The notes under the pieces were generated by a model. That model did no database searches, was not told where the DNA came from, and saw nothing but the letters and a program-made list of their open reading frames with translations. The translations under genes were made by a program, and so were the position numbers. From contig JAKAEB010000004.1 in NCBI GenBank assembly GCA_021818445.1, forward strand, positions 41,947 through 105,946: DNA of 64,000 bases. Reading direction: 5' to 3'. The DNA comes from Planctomycetota bacterium (GTDB lineage Bacteria > Planctomycetota > Phycisphaerae > WQYP01). Shown one piece after another: positions 49,895-59,634 of this stretch. How positions within the stretch are numbered: position 1 is the stretch's first letter; every line of letters starts with the position of its first letter.

Positions 49895-51390
49895 ATGGAA
49901 CAGGTGGATAAATCGCTGGGTGACTTCTGGGTGGGTATCAGCAGCCCGCTGATCACGAACACCGCCGGACGCCCCATTCCATCCGATGCCCAGCTTATGC
50001 TGGAATTTTTAACCAACGACATCGTCTACACCTGCGTCAACTGGAATGCCGCCGCAGTCGCCCGGGTGCCCCTGCGGCTTTATGCCATCGACCACACCGC
50101 CGGCGGGCCAGCGCGGGCGGCCGATGCCCGCACCACCGCGCGGCCGATGCCCGCACCACCGCGCGGCTTAAACATCATCCGCATCTGGGCAACCGCGTGC
50201 GGCAGGCCAGTTCCATTACAGAAGTACTAAATCATCCCTTACTGGACCTGCTGGATCGCGACAACGATGGCCTCGGCGGCTACCAGTTGCGATATATGAC
50301 CGGCGTGTACATGGAGGTTTTCGGTGGGGCGTACTGGCTTTTGGAGGATGACTGGCGGGGCGAGCCGACCCAGATTAAGGTGCTTCCCACCCAGCGTGTC
50401 ATGCCGCTGCGCAACGACGACCTTGGGGTTGTGGGATACAAATATTTTCCCGCACTGACCGGCAACTGGATATCGCTGGATAAGTCCGACGTACTGGACT
50501 TTCGCTTCCCGGCGGTGGAAGACCCCTACGGCGGGCGGCATGCCCCGCTGCGGTCTGCCTTTATGCAGGCGGAACTGGCCGCCAAATACGCCCTGTATGA
50601 AAACAGCCTGATGGATAACCGCGCCCGCATTGACGGCACATTTATCCCGCGTGATCAAATTACCCGCAAAGAGGCTGAACGGGCGGAATTGCTGTGGAAC
50701 GAAAAATTTTCACGCTCCGGCAATGGCCGGGTGCTGGTGGCGGAGCAGGCCGGTACGTTTGTTCCCGCCCGCTACCCACCCACGGATTTGGGGCCGATGG
50801 AAATCAGTCGTGAAACGCTGCGTCGTCTGGCACTCGCCTTTGGCGTGCCCGAAGCGCTGCTATCCAAGGATGCCACCTACGCCAACATGCAGGCGAGCGA
50901 AACGCTTTACGCCCGGCAGACGATTCTGCCACGCGTACTGATATTGGAGCAAAAACTTAATGAAATGCTTACGCCGCGGTTTGGCCGGCATCTGTTTCTT
51001 GCAGCCGATAACCCGGTGCCGGCGGATGAGGCATTTAATCTGCAAAAGGCCCAGGTGGCGATTGGGGCCGGCGCATTAACACGGGGGGAGATACGCCAAT
51101 TGGCGGGTTTTGATGCCCAACTGCCGACCTCCGTCAGTGCGGCACCCAACGCCATTACAGATACTCAAACACATGGGCCCGAGGCGGATAATCTGCGGAC
51201 GCAGCAGGAACTTGCCCTGCTTTTGCAGGTGAATCGGGCCGTGGCCGAAGGGCATATGGAACAGGCGGTCGGCATCAACACCGTCGCCCGCTTATTGGGG
51301 ATTGATCAGCCAACAGCGCGGCGGCTGGTGTCCCATGCTAAGGGACAATCGGCATGCGAAGACTCAAAGGAGACAATCGATGGAAGTTAA
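49895..51390 (+). pseudogene. HK97-family phage portal protein, frameshifted
   Basis: ORFs 49895-50230 and 50197-51390 join into one portal-like protein (ITEVLNHPLLDLLDRDND, AYWLLEDDWRGEPTQIKVLPTQRV) if one copy of a 23-bp duplication is removed. Confidence 0.8.
50117..50162 (+). repeat. Perfect 23-bp tandem duplication GCGGCCGATGCCCGCACCACCGC x2
   Basis: 50117-50139 and 50140-50162 identical; 23 is not divisible by 3. Confidence 0.97.
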
Positions 51391-52024
51391 AACATTTGAA
51401 GCCCGCATGCTGGAAGCTGCACCCGGCAAGCGAGAAATTGTTGCCTGCATCAGCACCGCTGCGGTAGACCGCCAAAATGAGGTTGTGCTGCCGACCGGCC
51501 TGCTGCGTAAAAACCATGCCGGCATGACGGTTTTTTACAACCACGACACCACACAGCCCATCGGTGTTACGCAATGGATCAAGCCGCACCATGGAAAGCT
51601 GCTGGCCAAATTTCGGTGTACGGATAAAACACCTTTTGCCCGCGACATATTTGCCTTGGCGCAGGATGGCGTGCTGCGCACCTACAGCATTGGATTTCGG
51701 CCATTGGCAGCATCGCCCCCCACCGCCGCCGAGATACGCCAAAATCCCACCTGGGCGGCGGCCACGCGCGTGCATCGCTCATGGGAACTGCTGGAATTTT
51801 CGCTGGTGGGTGTGCCGGCCAATCCTGAGGCTTTGATGCTGGCCATCAGCAAGGGTATCAGTGGTTCGGCGCGGGCGGCGATGGAGGCGATATTACCCCC
51901 ACCCCCAGTCGCGGCAGATTATGCGTGGTTGAGCGCTATCGTGTCACATCTGCGCCCGACGCCTTTGCACGATACCATTGAGGCGGCGTTCAGCCGCACG
52001 GCAAACCGCAAGCCACCAGCCTGA
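51380..52024 (+). CDS. HK97-family phage prohead protease
   Basis: VVLPTGLLRKNHAGMTVFYNHD...VLRTYSIGFRPL...WELLEFSLVGVPANPEALM; overlaps portal end by 11 nt. Confidence 0.85.
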   Translation: MEVKTFEARMLEAAPGKREIVACISTAAVDRQNEVVLPTGLLRKNHAGMTVFYNHDTTQPIGVTQWIKPHHGKLLAKFRCTDKTPFARDIFALAQDGVLRTYSIGFRPLAASPPTAAEIRQNPTWAAATRVHRSWELLEFSLVGVPANPEALMLAISKGISGSARAAMEAILPPPPVAADYAWLSAIVSHLRPTPLHDTIEAAFSRTANRKPPA

Positions 52025-52198
52025 TGGCTTGGTTGGCATTCATGCCAACGAACCGATGACGCGAACGGTGCCAAAGCCACACATGGCGTTCACGCCTGCC
52101 TTTCATCAGAAATAACGATCGCTGATGCCGGTTTACGAATTTTGGTGGCGGGTAAGGTGGTTGCGTCCCGCCCCCGGAACCAAAACCGAAATTGGCGT

Positions 52199-52226
52199 TT
52201 GTATCGCGGACCAATACTGGTATAAT
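52199..52226 (+). promoter_or_regulatory. Promoter for rho: TTGTAT-16-TATAAT
   Basis: Consensus -10; about 110 nt upstream of rho start. Confidence 0.5.
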
Positions 52227-52336
52227 CCTGCCATAGGGTCGGCTAAACGATTCATCTTTCCCAACTTTAGTCGAATCATCAGGTGACAGGCGGGTGTGGT
52301 GCTATGTGATGGCCCGCTATTTTTCCATGGAGATGT

Positions 52337-53473
52337 ATGTCAACCACCGTATCAGGCCTTTTGGAAATTAACGACAAAGGCATCGGCTTTTTAAGAAGTG
52401 AACAGCGAAAATATAAGGCGGTGCCGGCAGACCCCACTCTTTCGGTGGAGTTTATTGCTGAGAACCATCTCAAGGCCGGTCTGCAGGTGACGGCCGTTGC
52501 CAAGCCGGGCAATCGCGGCCCATCGCCGGTGGTCAGCGAGATAATCGACGTCAATGGCCGATCGCTGCAGGACTATTGGCAGATGACGTCATTTCCAGAT
52601 TTAACGGTGATTGATCCGCGTGTGAAGATTCAACTTGAAACGCCGGGCGGACCGGCATCGATGCGGATTATGGATTTGCTTACACCGATTGGTTTTGGCC
52701 AGCGAGGGCTGATTGTGGCACCGCCCAAAACGGGCAAAACCACGTTGCTGAAACAGATTGCCGAGGCCATTTCCATCAATCATCCCGATGTGACGCTGCT
52801 GATATTGCTGGTGGATGAGCGGCCGGAAGAGGTAACGGATTTTCGGCGATCGCTGAAGGCGGAGGTATGGGCGAGCAACAATGATGAAGATGTGCCATCG
52901 CACATCCGCACGAGCCGGTTGGTCATTGAGCGTTCCCGGCGTATGGTGGAATGCGGCCAGCATGTGGTGGTGCTGTTGGATTCCATCACCCGCATGGGCC
53001 GGGCGTTTAACCATTTTGTGGGCAATTCCGGTCGAACGATGAGCGGCGGTGTCGATTCGGCGGCGCTGCAGGAACCGCGGGCGCTTTTTGGGTCAGCGCG
53101 CAATATAGAAAATGGCGGCTCGTTGACAATTATCGCCTCGGCATTGATTGAAACCGGCAGCCGCATGGACGATTTGATATTTCAGGAATTCAAGGGCACC
53201 GGCAATATGGAATTGGTGCTTTCGCGCAAACTGGCGGAACGGCGTGTATGGCCGGCGATTGATCTGGGGGCTTCCGGTACACGGAAAGAGGAATTGCTGC
53301 TCGGCCCGCAGGTGGCCAAGCAGACCGGGCAACTGCGTCGGCAACTGGTCGGGCGCGATCCAGTGGTGTCCATGGATGCGCTGATCAAGGGTGTTAACCG
53401 CTACAAAACCAATCGCGAATTTTTGGCGTCATTCAGTTCCGGTGCCCGTCGGCCGGTGGCGCTGACCGATTGA
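52337..53473 (+). CDS. rho: Transcription termination factor Rho
   Basis: GFGQRGLIVAPPKTGKTTLLKQIA; LLVDERPEEVTDFRR; LLDSITRMGRAFN. Confidence 0.97.
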   Translation: MSTTVSGLLEINDKGIGFLRSEQRKYKAVPADPTLSVEFIAENHLKAGLQVTAVAKPGNRGPSPVVSEIIDVNGRSLQDYWQMTSFPDLTVIDPRVKIQLETPGGPASMRIMDLLTPIGFGQRGLIVAPPKTGKTTLLKQIAEAISINHPDVTLLILLVDERPEEVTDFRRSLKAEVWASNNDEDVPSHIRTSRLVIERSRRMVECGQHVVVLLDSITRMGRAFNHFVGNSGRTMSGGVDSAALQEPRALFGSARNIENGGSLTIIASALIETGSRMDDLIFQEFKGTGNMELVLSRKLAERRVWPAIDLGASGTRKEELLLGPQVAKQTGQLRRQLVGRDPVVSMDALIKGVNRYKTNREFLASFSSGARRPVALTD

Positions 53474-53563
53474 AGTGGTTGTGAGGCCGGTGGGTGTACC
53501 GCCCCCACTGGGCGTGCGCGCTGGCACTTGCCAATCGCGGATACGCCGGACTACACTGACACT

Positions 53564-53989
53564 ATGCCGGAAAGATTGCTGATCAAATTAAAAACGTGGC
53601 CCAACTCCATTGAACAGGAACATCTGGAGGCCTTGGGATTTTTTAATCAAAAAGGGTGGCGGATATTTTGCGACCCCGACGAACTCGCCACGCTGGTGGA
53701 ATGGCTTAAAGAACGGCATATAAGCTTCAGTGTGCACCAGAGCAACCGCACCGGCAAATATGAGGATTATTCGCGGCTCTCGGAGCAACTATTGCGGCCG
53801 GATGGGGGGTCGCCAACGGCCTGTGCCCTCTGTGGCCGGGATGACATTGCCTGCTATCAATGGCTTGAGGGGGATGACGCAGACCGCATCGAAGCCACAG
53901 CCCGCCGTTTTTATGTCTGCGGGCTATGTGTGCGTGAAAAGATACTACCACATGGGCGGCTGTATGCCCGCGCCGATGATGTCCTGTAG
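53564..53989 (+). CDS. Hypothetical protein with two CxxC pairs
   Basis: CALCGRDD and CGLCVRE, possible zinc ribbon; start 53528 or 53564. Confidence 0.65.
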   Translation: MPERLLIKLKTWPNSIEQEHLEALGFFNQKGWRIFCDPDELATLVEWLKERHISFSVHQSNRTGKYEDYSRLSEQLLRPDGGSPTACALCGRDDIACYQWLEGDDADRIEATARRFYVCGLCVREKILPHGRLYARADDVL

Positions 53990-54026
53990 CGGCGTTGCAG
54001 GCGGTATTTGCTGGCCCAACATACGC

Positions 54027-54051
54027 CCGTCGCAGGACGACGGCGCTAAAC
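54027..54051. repeat. REP-like hairpin CCGTCG-CAGGA-CGACGG followed by CGCTAAAC
   Basis: Near-identical to 784-808. Confidence 0.55.
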
Positions 54052-54189
54052 AGAGATTATCGGAATTGGTAAAGCGGGGGGTGTGACCGGCAATCGGTGA
54101 TTTTTCGCAGCGTTGCATCCCGTATCACGCCCGCCGGGGCGTGCACGGAAAAATGGCCACGCCATTTGATTTTATGCCGCGGCACCGGT

Positions 54190-54218
54190 TTGCCGTCCGA
54201 TTCGTATACGGTTATCAT
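54190..54218 (+). promoter_or_regulatory. Candidate rpsB promoter TTGCCG-17-TATCAT
   Basis: Box match and 17-bp spacer. Confidence 0.4.
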
Positions 54219-54303
54219 TTCCGATGCTGCTTTTGGGGCGAATGGACGGAACGGCCAGTGCTATTCTGTTACAGACGCCATTTTTGGGCGCAAGCCCTCC
54301 ATA

Positions 54304-54347
54304 AGCGATGGTAGGCCGTCTTTTCGCAGCGGACGGCTGAAATCGCT
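54304..54347 (+). ncRNA. Nested hairpin in rpsB leader (candidate autoregulatory element)
   Basis: AGCGAT-ggtag-GCCGTC-ttttcgcagcg-GACGGC-tgaa-ATCGCT, ending 21 nt before start codon. Confidence 0.45.
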
Positions 54348-54368
54348 GATATACAGGGGTCCTTTCCT

Positions 54369-55274
54369 ATGGCCAACACAGAGTTGGTGCGGTCGCTGAT
54401 CGACGCAGGTATTCACTTTGGGCATCGAACCAGCCGGTGGAATCCGAAAATGAAGCCGTACATCTACGGCAAACGGAATCTCATCCACATTATCGATGTG
54501 CGCGAAACGCTTAAAGGCGTGCTTGCGTCCCAACGCTTTTTGAAAATGGTGGTTGGAAGCGGCCGCGATGTGCTGTTTGTCGGTACCAAGCGGCAGGCGC
54601 GAGCGGTTATTGAAGATGTGGGTAAATTGACCGGCATGCCATTTGTGACCGAGCGCTGGCTTGGCGGCACGTTGACGAACTACCGTACGATCCGGTCGCG
54701 GCTCAAGCGTCTGGAAGAGTTGGAAGGTACGTTGCAATCGCCGGATGTGAATAAAAAGTTTTCCAAAAAGATGGAATCCAGTTTGAAGCGGGAATACCGC
54801 AAGATATTGCGAAATCTGGCGGGCATCCGCAGCATGGATCGTCTGCCGGGTGCGTTATTCGTGGTGGATGTGCGGCGCGAGGTAATTGCCATTCAAGAAG
54901 CCCGCAAACTTGGCATCCCGGTGGTTGGCATCATTGATACCGATAGCGACCCGGATTTGGTAGACATCGCCATTCCCGCCAATGATGACGCCCTGCGCGC
55001 CATTGATCTGATTTTGAAGGAAATTGCCCAAGCGGTTTTGGATGGCAAATCGGGACGAGTGGCCAAAGAGGAGATGGATCGCGTAAAAGAGGGTCAAACC
55101 GAGAGCCGGACTGAACGTCCTGCCGGTCGGCGGCGCGGCCGACGCGAAGAGCCAGCCGATGAAAAGCCGGTTTCTGCCGCCGAAGCTCGTGCGTCGGCGG
55201 AAAGCGCTCCTGCCGCACAAAAGCCCGCAGCGGAAACACCGGCTGGCGAGGCGCAGCCGGCGGTCAACGGCTAA
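54369..55274 (+). CDS. rpsB: 30S ribosomal protein S2, with C-terminal Ala/Glu/Pro-rich extension
   Basis: LIDAGIHFGHRTSRWNPKMKPYIYGKRNLIHIID; ERWLGGTLTNYRTI; extension after VLDGKSGRV. Confidence 0.97.
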   Translation: MANTELVRSLIDAGIHFGHRTSRWNPKMKPYIYGKRNLIHIIDVRETLKGVLASQRFLKMVVGSGRDVLFVGTKRQARAVIEDVGKLTGMPFVTERWLGGTLTNYRTIRSRLKRLEELEGTLQSPDVNKKFSKKMESSLKREYRKILRNLAGIRSMDRLPGALFVVDVRREVIAIQEARKLGIPVVGIIDTDSDPDLVDIAIPANDDALRAIDLILKEIAQAVLDGKSGRVAKEEMDRVKEGQTESRTERPAGRRRGRREEPADEKPVSAAEARASAESAPAAQKPAAETPAGEAQPAVNG

Positions 55275-55300
55275 GCGGATGAATGGTTCAAAAACATCGT

Positions 55301-55336
55301 GGGGACAGCCGGATATTCGGCTGTCCCCATTTTTAT
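55301..55336 (+). terminator. Strong rho-independent terminator after rpsB
   Basis: GGGGACAGCCG-GATATT-CGGCTGTCCCC then ATTTTTATTT. Confidence 0.93.
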
Positions 55337-55408
55337 TTGCAAAGACGGACAAAAGTTTATAGAACACTGATACATCTGGCACACGGATGCGCCGGACCTT
55401 TAGCATAG

Positions 55409-56260
55409 GTGGAAAAAATATTGACCGGGACCGACAGCCCTGAAACTGGCCAACCATTGGCTCAAACCGCCCCGCCCGAAACGGGCGTCTGGCGGAAGAA
55501 TGTTATCATCCTCACCATTGTCGCCGTGGCTGAAACGTTGCTGCTATGGAATAACGCGGCTTTGGATCGAACACTATGGCTGGCGACACGCTGGCTCATG
55601 GGTGATCAGCAGCCGTATAACTGGAATGCCGTCAAACTCAATCCGCAGGCGCACCCACATGCCCCATGGTGGAGGGTTATCACGCCCCCATTTCATTCGC
55701 AGTTGTATCACCATACCGAATCCACATGGCGGGCTTTACGCGATGTGGGCGTACCGGCGGAAGTAATCTTCATCTGTGTGGTGGTGGCTATTTACAGCCC
55801 GCACCGAATCCGGGCCGCCGGCGTCTTTTTGGGCAGCATACTGGGTGCGGGGGCCGTTTCAGAATTTTTCAAAAGCATATGTGGACGGGTGCGACCCATC
55901 GGCCGCCTGCCCAGCGGTGTGCTCAACGACGGACACAATGTGTGGCAGTGGTTCAGAGGGTTGCACACGCAGCACGATTTGAGCTTTCCCAGTGGACACG
56001 CCTGTGTGGCATTTGCCATGGCCGCGGCGCTGACGTATCTATCTCCCCGTGGACGCTGGCTGTTTTTAACCGTTGCCTGGCTCACCAGCATATCGCGGGT
56101 GGTGATGCAGGCGCATTTTTATTCCGACATTATTTTTGGCGGCACCATCGGATGGTTTTGTGGTTTTGGATGCGCCATGTGGGTGGGCGAGCGGCTCAAG
56201 GTGCCACAGGCTCGGCTGCCGGTGTCGCCGGAACCGCAAACGACCGCCGCTTTGACATGA
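55409..56260 (+). CDS. PAP2-family phosphatase, membrane
   Basis: KSICGRVRPIGRLPSG, SFPSGHACVAFAMA, SRVVMQAHFYSDIIFGG. Confidence 0.9.
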   Translation: MEKILTGTDSPETGQPLAQTAPPETGVWRKNVIILTIVAVAETLLLWNNAALDRTLWLATRWLMGDQQPYNWNAVKLNPQAHPHAPWWRVITPPFHSQLYHHTESTWRALRDVGVPAEVIFICVVVAIYSPHRIRAAGVFLGSILGAGAVSEFFKSICGRVRPIGRLPSGVLNDGHNVWQWFRGLHTQHDLSFPSGHACVAFAMAAALTYLSPRGRWLFLTVAWLTSISRVVMQAHFYSDIIFGGTIGWFCGFGCAMWVGERLKVPQARLPVSPEPQTTAALT

Positions 56261-57581
56261 CCACCAAGGCCACGACAAAGCACAGTGACGCCGAAACGTA
56301 ATAAACCGAAGCGGGGAATAGGTATTCAAAGAGTATACCGGCCAGAATCGGACCGGTAGCGCGGGCCAAACTGGCCATCCCCTGATTGGCACCCAAAATT
56401 TCACCCTGTTCGTCTGCGCTGCAGTGCCGCGAAATCAAACTCTGAATGCTCGGGTTGTACAGGCCGCCGCCAATGGCCAGACACACGCCGCCGGCCAAAA
56501 AGCCGGTCCATGCCCAGGCCCAATGAATGGGCAGGCCAATCAGCAGCAGACCGGCGGTGATAAACAGCGGCCCGGCAATGGCCAACTTCCACTCACCAAA
56601 GCGTTTGGTCAGCCGCTTGATCAGCCCCCCCTGCACGATCACGATCACAATGCCGATGGCACCGAACAAAAACCCCGAAGCGGCGCTGGCGTTGCTGTCC
56701 TGCTTTTTGCGAAAGGCTTCCAGATGGGTGGCGGCGGATGAGCCGGATATGGCGGCAACGCGGCCGGTTGATGGCCTGGCATTGCCCCCCGCACCACCAA
56801 CGACGGCGGCTTTTGTCGGCGTAAGCGGATAGAGTCGATGCTGAATGAGCAGGCTCAGCGTTTGCTCCATACCGGCAAATGCGAACCCGTTGACAAAAAA
56901 CAGAATAATCAGCATGCCCACCACCGGGCGTTTGAGGGCGTGTTCCAAACCGCGAACGCTGAAACGACGCTGAGCTGCGGCATTGTCGGTGGCCAGATTT
57001 CGGCTTTCTGCCAATCGCGTAATGGTCATCGTCAGGGCGACCGCACTGAACAGCACGGCGGCGAGCGGCACATACTCGAGGCCCAGGAATTTACTCACGG
57101 TACCACCAATCAGCGGGCCAAACATGAAACCCAGGCCGAACGCGGCACCGATGACGCCAAAGCCCTTGGCGCGGTTCTCGGGCGTGGTGATGTCGGCGAT
57201 GTAGGCGCTGGCGGTGGACAGATTGCCTCCAGTTATGCCATCAATCACACGTGATACAAATATCAGGATGATGCCGAGGGCCGAGGTGCGGAAAAAGATG
57301 CTCGCAAACAGCATCAGGTAGCCGATGATGGTGCCGATCTGACTGATGATCAGCACGGGGCGACGGCCCACCCGGTCGGACCAGCGGCCGAGCACGGGTG
57401 CGAAGATGAACTGGCAGAGCGAATAGGTTACGCCGATAAGGGTGAGATAGAAATAATTATTAATTCCGTATTGCTGCCCGTAAAGCTGCAGGTTGGGCAG
57501 CACAATGCCGAACCCGACAAGATCAACGAACACAATCAGAAATATGGTCAGCATGCTGGCTTTTTTCATTCCCAACCTCAT
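56196..57581 (-). CDS. MFS transporter (TetA/multidrug-like)
   Basis: 12-TM pattern; LIGVTYSLCQFIFAPVLGRWSDRVGRRPVLI. Confidence 0.93.
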   Translation of the reverse strand: MRLGMKKASMLTIFLIVFVDLVGFGIVLPNLQLYGQQYGINNYFYLTLIGVTYSLCQFIFAPVLGRWSDRVGRRPVLIISQIGTIIGYLMLFASIFFRTSALGIILIFVSRVIDGITGGNLSTASAYIADITTPENRAKGFGVIGAAFGLGFMFGPLIGGTVSKFLGLEYVPLAAVLFSAVALTMTITRLAESRNLATDNAAAQRRFSVRGLEHALKRPVVGMLIILFFVNGFAFAGMEQTLSLLIQHRLYPLTPTKAAVVGGAGGNARPSTGRVAAISGSSAATHLEAFRKKQDSNASAASGFLFGAIGIVIVIVQGGLIKRLTKRFGEWKLAIAGPLFITAGLLLIGLPIHWAWAWTGFLAGGVCLAIGGGLYNPSIQSLISRHCSADEQGEILGANQGMASLARATGPILAGILFEYLFPASVYYVSASLCFVVALVVMSKRRSFAVPATPAAEPVAP

Positions 57582-57683
57582 ATACGGTCAAAGACGTCAT
57601 TTCACGCGGGCGCACAGCCAAATGGCGGGCCAAAACCACTGCTACGATACAGCCACGGCGCATGTTCGCGCCCGGCGTTCGCA

Positions 57684-58928
57684 TTACGGCACCGATAGCG
57701 CCGCAAACACATCGGCAAAAATGGTATCCGAAATTGCAATACCTGCATCGGTCAGCACCATTAGCCCACGGCTTGCCCCCAGGCCATCGAGCATGCCGTG
57801 ATTTTGATATTTTTGTATTACGCCCGCAAGCTTATCCCCCGCCGGCAGCCCGGTGCGTGCTTCAAAGCCCGCCAGATCAACTCCTGATGCCAGACGCAAT
57901 TGCAGGACGGCGAGTTCAGCCGCGCGGATGGGCGGTGAAAGCTGTTCCATTTCCACCAGCGGCAGGCGGCCGTTCAGCATGGCATCACAAAAGCGCTGCA
58001 GACTGCTGACATATTTCCAGCGGACACCGTCGCAATGCCCCGATGCGGAAACACCCCATGCCACATGGTTGCGGGCATTCCAGTAATGCAGATTGTGACG
58101 GCAGGCGTGGCCGGGTTTGGCCCAGTTGGATATCTCATAGCGTTCATACCCGGCGCGGCGCAGGTGCTCCGCCACCATGCGCATCATCTCGAGTTCCAAC
58201 TCTTCATCCGTGCGCTTTACCAGGCCGCGCTGGGCACGGGCGGTCATGGGTGTGTTAGGCTCGTACATTAACCCATAGCAGGATAGATGGGGCGTACCCA
58301 ATGCCACCGCCCGAGAGAGATTTTCAGTAAGGGATTCCAGCGTCTGCCCCGGAATAGCATAGATCAGGTCGATATTCAGGTTCGTTATGCCCGCCTGCCG
58401 GGCCAATGTCAGCGCACGCTCGACACTCTGCGGGTCATGGTCACGATTCAGCATGACCAGTTCAGATTTTTGAAAACTTTGTGCCCCAAAACTGAGCCGG
58501 TTAACCCCCGCATCCGCAAGCACGGCGGCACGCTGAGCGTCAAACGTGTTTGGATTGGATTCCACCGTGAATTCGGTCAGATGGGATAAATTACAGTACC
58601 GGGCAATCATTTGCATCAAACGCTGCAGAAATGGCGGCGGAAGCAAGGTCGGCGTACCGCCACCGATAAAAATTGTATCGGGGGCAATGGGGCCGAAAAA
58701 ACCGACCTCTTGCTGCATCTGCCACTCAAGTGCACCCAGATAACTGCCAAACTTATCCTGATGGCCGGCCAGCGAGTAAAAGTCGCAATAATCACATTTA
58801 TACGTGCAAAAAGGGATGTGAATGTACAATGCCGAAAATGCGTTGCCGGTCCCGCGCAACTCGGTCGGCCAGTCGCGGTAATTGGGCATTGGTGGGGCAT
58901 GTGGCAGCGAGATGGAAGCGGTTGGCAT
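57684..58928 (-). CDS. hemW: Radical SAM family heme chaperone HemW
   Basis: SALYIHIPFCTYKCDYCDFYS (CxxxCxxC); TIFIGGGTPTLLP; ORF extends to 59018, likely start 58928. Confidence 0.92.
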   Translation of the reverse strand: MPTASISLPHAPPMPNYRDWPTELRGTGNAFSALYIHIPFCTYKCDYCDFYSLAGHQDKFGSYLGALEWQMQQEVGFFGPIAPDTIFIGGGTPTLLPPPFLQRLMQMIARYCNLSHLTEFTVESNPNTFDAQRAAVLADAGVNRLSFGAQSFQKSELVMLNRDHDPQSVERALTLARQAGITNLNIDLIYAIPGQTLESLTENLSRAVALGTPHLSCYGLMYEPNTPMTARAQRGLVKRTDEELELEMMRMVAEHLRRAGYERYEISNWAKPGHACRHNLHYWNARNHVAWGVSASGHCDGVRWKYVSSLQRFCDAMLNGRLPLVEMEQLSPPIRAAELAVLQLRLASGVDLAGFEARTGLPAGDKLAGVIQKYQNHGMLDGLGASRGLMVLTDAGIAISDTIFADVFAALSVP

Positions 58929-59020
58929 AAAAAACTTTCCCTTACGCGGGTTATGATATACGATACAGGGGGATAGCGAGAAGTTTTGTTGGCCGTGTTT
59001 TCTAGTGCGGAGGTACACCG

Positions 59021-59524
59021 ATGGAAATTACCCTCGTAATTTTCAAGGAGGACGGGCAGAGAAGAGAGTTTATGCTTCACAAGCGAATCACTACGGTCGG
59101 TCGTGGTGAGGATTGCGATCTGCAGATACCATTGCCAACGGTTTCGCGAAAGCATTGCCTTATTGAGGTGCAGGATAACAACCCCGTCGTGGTTGATCTG
59201 GAAAGTTCCAATGGAACTTATTGCAACAATCAGCGTGTCACAACGGCGCAGCCATTGCTGCCCGGCGATTTAATACGCGTGGGGCCGGTGAGTTTTACGG
59301 TTTTAATTGACGGTGAACCAACCCAGATTAAACCGGTGCGCACCATTCTGGGCGATCAGGGCGTCGAACCGGTAAGCACATCGAAACCACCGGTGTCGGA
59401 TCACCAGACTGTCGATGTGGAAAATGAACCGGCTCAAAACAGGCCACCCCCGCACCCGCAACCGGAAGAGGATGACCCGATCGCCGCGCTGGAGCGTTTA
59501 TCGCGTGAGCACGACGACCCATAG
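59021..59524 (+). CDS. FHA-domain protein
   Basis: TTVGRGEDCDLQIPLPTVSRKHCLIEV..VVDLESSNGTYCNNQRV. Confidence 0.95.
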   Translation: MEITLVIFKEDGQRREFMLHKRITTVGRGEDCDLQIPLPTVSRKHCLIEVQDNNPVVVDLESSNGTYCNNQRVTTAQPLLPGDLIRVGPVSFTVLIDGEPTQIKPVRTILGDQGVEPVSTSKPPVSDHQTVDVENEPAQNRPPPHPQPEEDDPIAALERLSREHDDP

Positions 59525-59634
59525 CCGACGCATAATCCTTTCAGATCGTGACATCTTCTGTCAGTCGGGAAATCGGCCACATCGCTTTTAATAAATGATG
59601 TCGCATATTTAGTGCCCTTGACGGTGAAGAAAAC

